Assembly (NCBI GenBank): GCA_964425195.1
Contig: CAYRLG010000016.1
Location: 1-64,000 of the forward strand
Direction: 5' to 3'
From: Desulfamplus sp964425195
GTDB taxonomy: Bacteria; Desulfobacterota; Desulfobacteria; Desulfobacterales; Desulfobacteraceae
Length of the DNA stretch: 64,000 nt
Part shown: in pieces, positions 36,592 to 45,633 of the stretch
How the letters are laid out: every line of letters begins with the position of its first letter
How positions within the stretch are numbered: position 1 is the stretch's first letter
Program-made: the position numbers and the translations under genes
The notes under the pieces: generated by a model
What the model saw: only the letters and a program-made list of their open reading frames with translations
What the model was told of the DNA's origin: nothing
Database searches by the model: none

Positions 36592-36628
36592 AAAATTAAT
36601 TGAATATAAAAAATAAGGAGATAAATAG

Positions 36629-36889
36629 ATGGCAGGAGGATTTGATCCTGAAAAGGATAAGCTGCTTAAAGAGTGGAAATGTGAAGAGACTGGATTGATT
36701 ATATCTATTCATCAATATGCAGATGGTGAACCAAAAGTTCAGATAGGTCCAAGAATATTGAAGAAAAAAGACGGAACAGATAGAGGACCAAGCAAAGCTG
36801 GACGATTAACAATTGAAGATATAATGTGGCTTTATGGAATAATAGATGAGGTAAAAGATGAGCTTTCAGACCTGGTCGGACCTGAATGA
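36629..36889 (+). CDS. small conserved-type hypothetical protein, 86 aa
   Basis: A soluble 86-residue protein with good start signals (AAGGAG before ATG). Its sequence includes ETGLIISIHQYADGEPKVQIGPR and a conserved-looking TIEDIMWLYGIIDEVKDELSDL tail that is probably helical. It overlaps the start of the next gene by 32 bases, indicating coupling. I do not recognise its function. The position after glyS and before a nucleoside phosphorylase gives no firm clue. Confidence 0.82.
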   Translation: MAGGFDPEKDKLLKEWKCEETGLIISIHQYADGEPKVQIGPRILKKKDGTDRGPSKAGRLTIEDIMWLYGIIDEVKDELSDLVGPE

Positions 36890-37787
36890 TCCATCTTTGA
36901 TTCCACCTCTTGGAGGTCATCATCAACCTGATTTGGGGACAGTCGCTCTTATGGTGAGCACTGCCCCCGATTTTAGGTATATTGAGTCCAATATCGGCAA
37001 AATATCATCTAAACAGCCCTTTTTTATGGCAAATCTTATTCTTATTGAGCAAAATTCTAATCTTATTAAGCAAGACTCTAAAAATCGCCAAAATGATGAT
37101 ATAAATAGACGAACAGATCATATTTCTTCAACAGATACCATCTCTTCTAAAGTTGCAGTTACTGGACCTTATCTTGGAGCACCTGCTGCTGTGATGATAT
37201 TAGAATCTCTTATTGCAAGGGGAGTCAAAAAAGTTGTGGTTGTTGGGTGGTGCGGAGCTATATCTGATCATTTACAGACTGGCGATATTCTCATACCTGA
37301 TAGTGCAATCTCTGATGAAGGGACATCTCGCAACTACATTCAGATGCCTTCAAATACCGATTTTCCCACACTATTTCCATGTTCTGAACTTTCCCAAAAG
37401 TTAAAGTCAAATCTTGAGGTAGAGTTATCTCGTCATAATAGCCAAAATAGTACTATAACCAAAGAAGGAACAGAACTTGTTATTATAGAATCTGAAAAAA
37501 GAATTTACTGCAAAACAGGTAAAATCTGGACAACAGACGCTATTTATAGAGAGACTTCAAAAAAAATTGCCTTTTTTAAAGATATGGGGGCTATTGCAGT
37601 TGAAATGGAGTGCTCTGCCCTGTTTGCTGTTGGTCAATATCGTAAAATTGATATTGCTTCTATTTTGGTTGTCTCTGATACTCTCACATCAAACGAGTGG
37701 AGACCCGGCTTTAAAGAGCTATCCTTCAAGGAGTCACGAAAGAGGCTATTAGGTTCAATCACATCTATTATTAAAAAAATTCACTAA
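36858..37787 (+). CDS. nucleoside phosphorylase family protein
   Basis: A 309-residue protein of the purine/uridine phosphorylase (PNP/UDP) fold. Evidence is TGPYLGAPAAVMILESLIARGVKKVVVVGWCGAI (phosphate/ribose region, cited as landmarks), GDILIPD, and the substrate-binding IAVEMECSALFAVG with DTL. It could be a uridine or purine nucleoside phosphorylase. Futalosine hydrolase (MqnB) belongs to the same superfamily and mqnE/mqnC are in this window, but the motifs do not decide it. An Asn/Gln/Asp-rich insert lies at 37042-37148 (residues about 62-97). The start at 36858 overlaps the upstream gene and is preceded by GAGG. Confidence 0.82.
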   Translation: MSFQTWSDLNDPSLIPPLGGHHQPDLGTVALMVSTAPDFRYIESNIGKISSKQPFFMANLILIEQNSNLIKQDSKNRQNDDINRRTDHISSTDTISSKVAVTGPYLGAPAAVMILESLIARGVKKVVVVGWCGAISDHLQTGDILIPDSAISDEGTSRNYIQMPSNTDFPTLFPCSELSQKLKSNLEVELSRHNSQNSTITKEGTELVIIESEKRIYCKTGKIWTTDAIYRETSKKIAFFKDMGAIAVEMECSALFAVGQYRKIDIASILVVSDTLTSNEWRPGFKELSFKESRKRLLGSITSIIKKIH

Positions 37788-37847
37788 AAATATTAAAGAT
37801 ATAACCAAACTTTTGAACATCGTAAAGGCAAGTAAAAGGAGTATGAA

Positions 37848-39212
37848 ATGAGTAATAAATTAAGACAGAGATTGAGATACTGGATATCTGTCATCTATAT
37901 AGTATTTACCTTAACTTTATACCAAGGAGTTAATAACATCTCTTTGGCAGGAGATGAGAAAATATATGAATCTTTGAAGCTATTTTCAGATGTTCTTCAG
38001 GAGATTGAAGATAATTATGTAGATGAGGTTGAAAGTGAAGTTCTTATCCAAAATGCTATTAAAGGAATGATAAGTAATCTGGATCCTCACTCCAGCTTTA
38101 TGCCTCCGGAAGCGTTCGATGAGCTACAAGATGAGACTAAAGGCGAGTTTGGTGGAGTTGGTATTGTAATTGCTATAAAAAACGGTGTTTTGACAGTTGT
38201 CTCTCCAATAGAGGGTACGCCTGCTTATAAAGCCGGTATCAAGTCAGGAGATATAATACTTAAGATTGATGGAGAGTCAACAAGTGAGCTTGAGTTGTGG
38301 CAAAGTGTTAAAAAGATGCGAGGAGAGATGGGAAAGCCGGTTATCCTTACTGTTGTTAAAGAGGGTGGGACTGAACCGATTGAATATAAGCTTATTCGAG
38401 ATATTATCCCAATGACCAGCGTTAGAAGTGCTACAATTGCACCTGGATATGGCTATCTATGGGTTACAAACTTTAGAGATAGAACTTCTTATGAGATAAA
38501 AGAGGCTTTAAGTAAACTCGAATCTGGTAAAGTGCCACTAAAAGGGCTTATTCTCGATTTAAGAAATAACCCAGGGGGGCTTCTAAGTCAAGCAGTGGAG
38601 GTATCAGATATTTTTCTTGATAAAGGAGTTATTGTCTCAATAAAAGGCAGACTTGAAGAGCAACGAGAGAGTTTTGAAGCTAAAGCTGCAAAAGATGATC
38701 GTAAATATCCACTTACTGTTCTTATTAATGGAGGTAGTGCAAGTGCCTCAGAGATCGTTGCTGGTGCTCTTCAAGATCATAAACGCGCTCTTATTTTAGG
38801 CACAACCTCATTTGGTAAAGGTTCTGTTCAGAGCGTAAAACCTCTTAGAGATGGTTTTGGTTTAAAATATACAATTGCGCGTTATTACACACCAAATGGA
38901 AGGTCTATTCAGGCTGAAGGGATTATACCAGATATTCAAATTGAATATCGCATTGATGAACAAAATGTCGAACAGGAACAACCTTCAATTGATAAAAAAA
39001 TGGTTAGGGAAAAGGATCTTAAAAATCACTTAGAGTCTCCGAACGAGAAACAAAAGAGAGTAGATGACAATAAAAGACAAAACAGAGATAGAGATGAAGA
39101 TATATCAACATCAGAAAAACTTGTGGATATAGATAGGTTAAAACAGGATAACCAAGTTCAGCGAGCACTTGATATATTGGTAGGATATGGCATATTCAGT
39201 GAACTCAAATGA
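37848..39212 (+). CDS. S41-family carboxy-terminal processing protease
   Basis: A CtpA/Prc-type periplasmic serine protease, 454 residues. It has an N-terminal membrane or signal segment (12-27) and a PDZ domain (about 95-185, with FGGVGIVIAI and GIKSGDIILKIDG). The catalytic S41 domain includes the Ser/Lys dyad, Ser near 299 in NGGSASASEIVAGAL and K324 in TSFGKGSVQ. The last 75 residues form a highly charged, low-complexity tail. AGGAG lies seven bases before the ATG. Its 3' end overlaps the YibQ-type gene, which suggests a shared cell-envelope role. Confidence 0.93.
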   Translation: MSNKLRQRLRYWISVIYIVFTLTLYQGVNNISLAGDEKIYESLKLFSDVLQEIEDNYVDEVESEVLIQNAIKGMISNLDPHSSFMPPEAFDELQDETKGEFGGVGIVIAIKNGVLTVVSPIEGTPAYKAGIKSGDIILKIDGESTSELELWQSVKKMRGEMGKPVILTVVKEGGTEPIEYKLIRDIIPMTSVRSATIAPGYGYLWVTNFRDRTSYEIKEALSKLESGKVPLKGLILDLRNNPGGLLSQAVEVSDIFLDKGVIVSIKGRLEEQRESFEAKAAKDDRKYPLTVLINGGSASASEIVAGALQDHKRALILGTTSFGKGSVQSVKPLRDGFGLKYTIARYYTPNGRSIQAEGIIPDIQIEYRIDEQNVEQEQPSIDKKMVREKDLKNHLESPNEKQKRVDDNKRQNRDRDEDISTSEKLVDIDRLKQDNQVQRALDILVGYGIFSELK

Positions 39213-40446
39213 ACAAGAAAAAGGTAAAGAGTCTAAGGATAGAAATTTTCAATCACAATATTCTATAAAAAGAGAGGAGCTATCATCAATATCAAAAAAA
39301 GATTCACATAGATTTAGCCACCAACTTATGAAAGTTTTGGCTGGAATATCTGTTTTACTATCTATATTGGCTATAGTCGCCATGATAGCAGATTTATATT
39401 TTAATAACACTTTTGTATATATAACCAACTCCCTTTTTAAAGGAAGGTATCTATCCAAAGATAATAGTGAAAATATTGTCGATCAAGTTATCTCTGATAA
39501 GAGTTCTCTATCTTATAACAAGAGATATCTTACAAAGAGACCCGTTTTTGAAATTTTTGATGATCTTCCAGATCCAAAAACAGAAGAAGAACCATTATCA
39601 GAAAAAGAGCTTATTAATAACAAAATAAGTATAGTTGAGCCGCCTAAAGAAAATATAAAAAAAAATATCGATACCAAGATAGAAGAGAAAGTTATACCTC
39701 CTACAGAGATAGAGCAAGATGATAAACAAATAGATAGTCAAAGTGAGATAGAAAAGAGAGTTGCCCAAAAAAGAGGTAAGATTCCAAGAGTTGCAATAAT
39801 AATAGATGATATAGGATTTGATCCCAAGATAGCAGATGCAATTAGTAGAATAGAAAAAAATCTTACAATATCAATTCTTCCAGGCTCTCCTTACAGCAGG
39901 CAAATTGCAAAAAAATTACATTCAAAAGGTATGGAAATTATTCTTCACCAGCCTATGGAACCGCTGCAATATCCTTCAGTTGATCCTGGTTATGGTGCTA
40001 TTTTAGTAAATATGGCACATGAGGATATAGCAACCGTGTTGCGTAAAAATCTTGCAGAGTTACCGCAAGCAAAAGGGGTTAATAACCACATGGGCTCTAA
40101 ATTGACAACACTTTCAGAACCGATGCAACATATATTTACAATGCTTAAACAAAGAGATCTATTTTTTATTGATAGCATCACATCCAACCAGTCAGCAGGA
40201 AGAGATTCTGCAAAACTTATCAAACTTCCATTTGCAAGCCGCGATATATTTTTGGATAATATAAAGGATAAAAGATATATTAAAAACCAGCTAAATCAGC
40301 TTATCAAAATAGCAAAACAGACAGGAGAAGCCATTGGGATTGGGCATCCATATAATGAGACATTTCTTGTTTTAAAGGAAGAGATACCAGCATTGAAAAA
40401 AAGTGTAAAAATAGTACCGGTATCTCAACTGGTTAGTCAATCTTAA
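39187..40446 (+). CDS. divergent polysaccharide deacetylase family protein (YibQ-like)
   Basis: A 419-residue protein with a single membrane anchor (about residues 42-68, VLAGISVLLSILAIVAMIADLYF cited as landmark) and a long hydrophilic Glu/Lys-rich linker. The C-terminal domain (about 195-415) is of the divergent polysaccharide deacetylase type: VAIIIDDIGFD, ISILPGSPYS, ILHQPMEPL, NNHMGSKLT and IGIGHPY. Motif Asp and His residues are retained. The substrate is unknown. YibQ-type genes commonly follow S41 protease genes, as here. The first ATG overlaps ctpA by 26 bases, and a GTG 12 bases later is an alternative start. Confidence 0.87.
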   Translation: MAYSVNSNEQEKGKESKDRNFQSQYSIKREELSSISKKDSHRFSHQLMKVLAGISVLLSILAIVAMIADLYFNNTFVYITNSLFKGRYLSKDNSENIVDQVISDKSSLSYNKRYLTKRPVFEIFDDLPDPKTEEEPLSEKELINNKISIVEPPKENIKKNIDTKIEEKVIPPTEIEQDDKQIDSQSEIEKRVAQKRGKIPRVAIIIDDIGFDPKIADAISRIEKNLTISILPGSPYSRQIAKKLHSKGMEIILHQPMEPLQYPSVDPGYGAILVNMAHEDIATVLRKNLAELPQAKGVNNHMGSKLTTLSEPMQHIFTMLKQRDLFFIDSITSNQSAGRDSAKLIKLPFASRDIFLDNIKDKRYIKNQLNQLIKIAKQTGEAIGIGHPYNETFLVLKEEIPALKKSVKIVPVSQLVSQS

Positions 40447-40476
40447 AAATGTGGAATTTAGTAGAAAAATGAGTTT

Positions 40477-43161
40477 TCAAATTTTCATCTGTTTAATTTT
40501 ATTAAGATTAAGAGTTAGCTTATCGCTCTTATCTTGAAGAATAGATTGCTGCTCTTTTACCTTTTCCACAACATCTTCTGGAGCTTTCTCAAGAAAGCTC
40601 TCATTTGTAAGCCTCTTTGAAACAGATAGTAACTCTTTGGTCACCTTATCAAGCTCTTTTTCTAAACGTTGCTCCTCTTTATCAAAATCAATTACTCCTT
40701 TAAGGGATACATAAATTGTAGTGCCCATTACTACACCTGTAGCACAAGATGCAGGGGCATCTACACTATCAGAGAGCGTAAGAGTCTCAAGTCTTGAGAG
40801 ATTCTCAATAAGGGATGGATTATCTGCAATAAGCTGTCTCTCATTATTATCTGATGTATGGAATATAACATTGAGCTGAAGTGATGGTTGTATATTCATC
40901 TCACCGCGAATATTACGAATTCCTGAGATCAAAGCTATAATAAAGTCCATATTTTTTTCCACTTCAAGATTTCTGAATGTGTGATCAGATAAATCATCAG
41001 TTGGAAAAGATGATTCCATAATAGAACCATTAACTGTTGGAAGGGCTTGCCATATCTCTTCTGTTACAAATGGCATAAAAGGATGGAGCATTACTAAAAT
41101 ATCTTTAAGAACCTTTGCCAAAACTGTTCTCGAAGCATCTCGTCTCTTTTGTCCCTCTTTTTCATAAAGAGCAGGTTTTGCAGCTTCAAGATACCAATCG
41201 CAGAACTCATGCCACACAAACTGATAAATTGCACTTGCAGCGTCATTAAATCTATAGTTTTCAATTCCTGACCTCACTGCCTCAGCAGTTGCAGCACATC
41301 TTGATAGAATCCAATGTTCACTGATCGAATAGGCTTTATCTTCTATATTGGTTATATCAAAATTTTTTTCTCTATTTTCTCCATTATCAAGGTGCATTAA
41401 GGTAAATTTAGCAGCGTTCCATAGTTTATTGACAAAATTACGATAACCTTCGACTCTCTCTTCAGACATTCGAACATCTCTTCCTTGGGCAGCAAATGCC
41501 GCAAGGGTAAATCTGAACGCATCAGCACCATAGTTGTCAATTACTTTGAGTGGGTCAATAACATTACCTTTTGATTTACTCATTTTTTTGCCATGCTCAT
41601 CTCTTACAAGAGCATGAATATAGACATCTTTGAATGGAACCTCTCCCATAAAACGGGTACCCATCATCATCATTCTTGCAACCCAAAAAAATAAAATATC
41701 AAAACCAGTTACAAGAGAGCTTGTTGGATAAAAAGTCTTTAACAGCTCAGTCTCTTCTGGCCAGCCCATTGTAGAAAATGGCCAAAGTGCACTACTAAAC
41801 CATGTATCAAGAACATCTGTCTCTTGAGAGATATCAAGAGAGCCACAACTATCACACTTATCAGGATCAACCTCTTCAACCATTACCTGTCCGCAAGTAT
41901 GGCATTTCCAGACTGGAATTCTATGTCCCCACCATATCTGTCTGGATATACACCAATCTTGAATATTATCGAGCCAGTCAAAATATGTTTTTGTCCAATT
42001 TGTAGGTATAATCTTGGTTTTCCCATCCCTTACTGCATCAGCAGCTACCTTTGCAAGTGGTCCAGCTTTTACAAACCACTGTCGAGAGAGAGATGGCTCA
42101 ACAACAGTTTTACATCGATAACAGTGACCAACACTGTTTTTTAAAGGCTCTTTTTTTACAAGAAGTCCAAGTTTATCCAATGCCTCTATTGCCATTGCCC
42201 TGCATTTGAATCTATCAAGCTCTTTGTATTCACCAGCATTTTCATTCATGTTACCATCATCATCAATAACTTTAAGCCTCTCAAGCCCATGTTTCTCTCC
42301 AAGATTAAAGTCATTTACATCATGGGCTGGAGTCACCTTTAAAGCACCAGTACCAAACTGCATATCAACATACTCATCTCGTATAATTGGAATAATTCTG
42401 TTGGTTAAAGGAAGTATAACCCTCTTTTCTGTAATACTTTTATATCTCTCATCATCAGGATTAATAGCAACCGCAGTATCTCCAAACATAGTTTCTGGAC
42501 GAGTAGTTGCCACAATAAGACCATCTGTACCATTTACAAAGGGGTATTTTATATAATACAAAAAACCATCATTCTCTTCGTGATCAACTTCAAGGTCAGC
42601 AAGAGCTGTTCTGCACCTTGGACACCAATTAATAATATACTGTCCCTGATATATAAGGTTATCTTTGTAAAGACGAACGAAAACCTTTCTTACAGCATCG
42701 GAAAGTCCTTTATCCATTGTAAAGCGTTCCCGTGCCCAGTCACATGATGCACCGATCTTTTTAAGCTGATTTATTATTGCTCCGCCAGACTGCTCTTTCC
42801 ACTCCCAGACAGCCTCAATAAATTTTTCTCTTCCTAACTGATCTCTTGTAATACCTTTTTGAGCCAAATTTTTCTCAACAATATTTTGCGTTGCAATACC
42901 AGCATGATCTGTACCGGGCATCCAAAGAACATTATCTCCACACAATCTTCTGAACCTACACATTATATCTTGTATGGTGATATTAAGAGCATGTCCCATG
43001 TGAAGAACACCGGTTACATTTGGTGGTGGAATTACAATAGAATAGGCTTTTTTATCACTTTTTTCGGCTGCCTCAAAAAAACCTCTATCTAACCAGTACT
43101 TGTACCATTTATCTTCAATACTTTTAGGGTCATATCCTTTTTCAAGAGAATCAGAACTCAT
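40477..43161 (-). CDS. valS: valyl-tRNA synthetase
   Basis: A class I synthetase of 894 residues that charges tRNA-Val, with an editing CP1 domain. Landmarks are the HIGH-type signature PNVTGVLHMGHAL (about 49-61), CP1 editing segments TTRPETMFGDTA and TPAHDVNDF, zinc-ribbon-like cysteine pairs (CHTCGQ and CDSCG, about 415-440), and KMSKSKGN (about 528-535). A C-terminal coiled coil (residues about 830-894) completes it. TAGGAG precedes the ATG. It lies 51 bases downstream of the acidic repeat protein gene. Confidence 0.97.
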   Translation of the reverse strand: MSSDSLEKGYDPKSIEDKWYKYWLDRGFFEAAEKSDKKAYSIVIPPPNVTGVLHMGHALNITIQDIMCRFRRLCGDNVLWMPGTDHAGIATQNIVEKNLAQKGITRDQLGREKFIEAVWEWKEQSGGAIINQLKKIGASCDWARERFTMDKGLSDAVRKVFVRLYKDNLIYQGQYIINWCPRCRTALADLEVDHEENDGFLYYIKYPFVNGTDGLIVATTRPETMFGDTAVAINPDDERYKSITEKRVILPLTNRIIPIIRDEYVDMQFGTGALKVTPAHDVNDFNLGEKHGLERLKVIDDDGNMNENAGEYKELDRFKCRAMAIEALDKLGLLVKKEPLKNSVGHCYRCKTVVEPSLSRQWFVKAGPLAKVAADAVRDGKTKIIPTNWTKTYFDWLDNIQDWCISRQIWWGHRIPVWKCHTCGQVMVEEVDPDKCDSCGSLDISQETDVLDTWFSSALWPFSTMGWPEETELLKTFYPTSSLVTGFDILFFWVARMMMMGTRFMGEVPFKDVYIHALVRDEHGKKMSKSKGNVIDPLKVIDNYGADAFRFTLAAFAAQGRDVRMSEERVEGYRNFVNKLWNAAKFTLMHLDNGENREKNFDITNIEDKAYSISEHWILSRCAATAEAVRSGIENYRFNDAASAIYQFVWHEFCDWYLEAAKPALYEKEGQKRRDASRTVLAKVLKDILVMLHPFMPFVTEEIWQALPTVNGSIMESSFPTDDLSDHTFRNLEVEKNMDFIIALISGIRNIRGEMNIQPSLQLNVIFHTSDNNERQLIADNPSLIENLSRLETLTLSDSVDAPASCATGVVMGTTIYVSLKGVIDFDKEEQRLEKELDKVTKELLSVSKRLTNESFLEKAPEDVVEKVKEQQSILQDKSDKLTLNLNKIKQMKI

Positions 43162-43212
43162 ATACTAACTCCTAACCATCTAAATTAGCTACTTATAAAT
43201 AGTAGCGTCAGT

Positions 43213-43893
43213 TTACTGCAGGGCAGTTAAAATTTTTTTCTTAATATCATCCATTTGCCTACTCAAGATATTTTCCATTACCTGTGACACAATTGCATCT
43301 AATTGTCCGCTGTATCTCCTTTCAATAAACTTCTCAAACATAGAGAATACCTGCTCTTCTGATGGATCAAAATGGTTATCAGGTAACTTTATTTCATTAT
43401 CTGGCAATAACTCAATGGCAGTTGGTGATATCTCAGCTCTATCTTGAATCTCAACTATTGCACTATCATAAACAAAAGTTTCATTTTTACTATCTTGAAT
43501 AGTATCTTGTTGTACAACATTCACAAGTTCTATTATATCATCGTCTTCAGTAGTAATATCAACATGTTGTACTACATTTACAAGCTCAATAATCTCATCC
43601 TCAACTTCAGGCTCTTCAATCTTAAAGTTAAATATCTCTTTTTTGGGGGGTACTACAGAATCTAAAATTTCTAAATCTGTCTCTAAATCTATGAAATCCA
43701 GGGTTGGGGCATTATCATCTAACGTCTCTATATCTTGGGTTATATCATCAAATGGAAGAGTTTTTTTATCAAAGATATCTTCAATGTCTGTAATAATTAC
43801 ATCTGAAAAAGCGTCAGATGACTCGTCAGAAAAATCGAGATCAACCTCAAGGTTTTCAGAGTTATCATTTGTTATTTTTTTTATGTTCTGCAT
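43213..43893 (-). CDS. acidic protein with IIELVNVVQ repeats
   Basis: A 226-residue, very acidic protein (Asp/Glu/Ile/Val-rich). Two copies of EDDxIIELVNVVQ-like units occur about 20 residues apart near the middle. The C-terminal part (160-226: SEEQVFSMFEKFIERRYSGQLDAIVSQ and onward) looks like a short amphipathic helical domain. No signal sequence or membrane segment is visible. I do not recognise a family. The short acidic motifs may act as binding peptides and the helices as an oligomerisation unit. It is encoded between pdxA and valS on the same strand. Confidence 0.82.
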   Translation of the reverse strand: MQNIKKITNDNSENLEVDLDFSDESSDAFSDVIITDIEDIFDKKTLPFDDITQDIETLDDNAPTLDFIDLETDLEILDSVVPPKKEIFNFKIEEPEVEDEIIELVNVVQHVDITTEDDDIIELVNVVQQDTIQDSKNETFVYDSAIVEIQDRAEISPTAIELLPDNEIKLPDNHFDPSEEQVFSMFEKFIERRYSGQLDAIVSQVMENILSRQMDDIKKKILTALQ

Positions 43894-43990
43894 GAAGACT
43901 CCTCTTGAATCGTAACGCCCGATTCTTCCCTGATGTTTTATTCAAATGTAAAATGTATTTAGAAATAAATATCAAAGGGTTAATATCGTG

Positions 43991-45109
43991 TCAAGACTGA
44001 TTATTCAAACTGCGTGCTTGTATTACAGCCATTTTTATTGCCTGAACAAGACTTGAATGATCAGCTCTATTTTGCCACGCTATATCATAAGCAGTGCCAT
44101 GATCTACAGAAGTTCTTATAATTGGGAGTCCAAGGGTAGTATTAACGCCGTCACTAAAGTGTAGTAGTTTAAAAGGAATCAATCCTTGATCGTGATACAT
44201 ACATATTACACAATCATATCGTCCATTTGCTGCATGATAAAAAATTGTGTCTGGAGGAAAAGGTCCTTCTATTGAAACTTCAGATAGAAGCTCTTTTGCC
44301 TTTACCACAGCAGGCAGTATAATACTCTCCTCCTCAGTTCCAAACATTCCATTCTCACCTGAGTGTGGATTGAGTCCTGCAACTGCAATTATTGGATTTT
44401 TGATACCAAAATTCTTTTGTAATGCAATACCTGATATTTTTATTGTTTTAAAAATACTCTCAACTGTTAAAGATTTATGTACCTCAGACAGAGGAATATG
44501 AATAGTTACAAGTACAACTTTTAACCTCTCTCCAGCAAGCATCATTGCATAATCATCTGTATTGGTTCTATTGGCAATAAGCTCGGTATGACCATGAAAT
44601 CGACATCCTGCAATTTTAAGAGATGTTTTTGTAATAGGAGCTGTAACCATTGCAGATATCTGACCAGACATACAAAGATCAACCGCTCTTTCTATGTAAG
44701 ATATCATTGCCTCACCACTCTCTTTAGATGCCTGAAATCTATCTTTAAAATTTTCAGAGTAGAAGTTTTTAAATTGTAGATGCGATAGACTCGATAAGTT
44801 TAAGACATTAATTGTATTATCAACAAATTTAAGATTAGAGAAGTTAGCATCATAATCAGCAGAAATTTCATTAATATTTAATTTGCAGTTTTTCAAATGA
44901 ACCGCCTTTTCCATAACTGCTATATCCCCAATAACAACTGGATTGCATATTTTGTGTATTAAAGGAGAATTTAAAGCTCCAACAATGATCTCTGGTCCTA
45001 TACCTGCTGGATCTCCCATTGTAATCCCAATGACAGGTCTATTTTCAGAAAGTTTTTCAACTATTTGCTGCTTATCTTTATGCCCTCTGCTAATACTATT
45101 ATTTTGCAT
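43991..45109 (-). CDS. pdxA: 4-hydroxythreonine-4-phosphate dehydrogenase PdxA
   Basis: It oxidises 4-phosphohydroxy-L-threonine in the DXP-dependent pyridoxal phosphate pathway. The 372 residues include the start IGITMGDPAGIGPEI, TAPITKTSL, the metal ligands in FHGHTELIA, NPHSGENG and MYHDQGLIPFK, and the C-terminal VDHGTAYDIA. The N-terminus is about 25 residues longer than usual, but AAGGAG seven bases before the ATG supports it. A Ser/Leu-rich extra segment near 95-115 adds length. The partner gene pdxJ is not in the window. Confidence 0.94.
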   Translation of the reverse strand: MQNNSISRGHKDKQQIVEKLSENRPVIGITMGDPAGIGPEIIVGALNSPLIHKICNPVVIGDIAVMEKAVHLKNCKLNINEISADYDANFSNLKFVDNTINVLNLSSLSHLQFKNFYSENFKDRFQASKESGEAMISYIERAVDLCMSGQISAMVTAPITKTSLKIAGCRFHGHTELIANRTNTDDYAMMLAGERLKVVLVTIHIPLSEVHKSLTVESIFKTIKISGIALQKNFGIKNPIIAVAGLNPHSGENGMFGTEEESIILPAVVKAKELLSEVSIEGPFPPDTIFYHAANGRYDCVICMYHDQGLIPFKLLHFSDGVNTTLGLPIIRTSVDHGTAYDIAWQNRADHSSLVQAIKMAVIQARSLNNQS

Positions 45110-45633
45110 GACACTACTCCTTAAGATATAAAAAAGTCACTATCAAAATAGTTGCTCAATATACTACTGACTACAAAACGTGTAAACAAAAAAGCGGTTA
45201 TAAAAACAGGAGAATCTTATTGTGTGAAACTATTGAAAAATAATAAATATTCGATCTTAGATTTGAAAAATGGTTTAAATCAAAGAAAAAAGGCAAAAAT
45301 AAGACAAATCAACCCTACAAAATTTTTATATTAAATAGATAAGAGTCATGAAAAATCAAAAATCTCATGTGATAACAGTCAATTGAAGAAATTGCAGTAA
45401 ATTAAGGAAATTGAGCTGTTTCACAGCTTTATATGCTATTAATTCAAATAGTTATAATTACAAGACAAAGCTATTTCTAATATAATCCTAACAAAGGGAT
45501 ATCAGATTTGACTTGAAAAATTATATGAAATAGAGAGGTGAAAAGTTATAAGAAGAGAGGCTACTTTACAATATATATATCCCTGAGTAGCGATAATGAG
45601 TAAATTTGCACCATTTTATGAATCTGGAGATTT
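45110..45633. other. 524-bp AT-rich gene-free region upstream of dnaA
   Basis: No gene is supported here. A 60-codon frame at 45152-45334 starts with TTG and lacks a ribosome-binding site. I found no sequence matching the canonical DnaA box TTATNCACA on either strand and no iteron array. Small dyads include AGCTGT-TTC-ACAGCT (45414-45428). TTGACT with downstream A/T sequence near 45508 could be part of a dnaA promoter. The length and base composition would suit an origin or a regulatory region, but there is no positive evidence. Confidence 0.55.

Noticed and set aside
45152..45334. 60-codon frame upstream of dnaA
   Set aside because: TTG start, no ribosome-binding site, Lys/Asn-rich product typical of AT-rich non-coding DNA.
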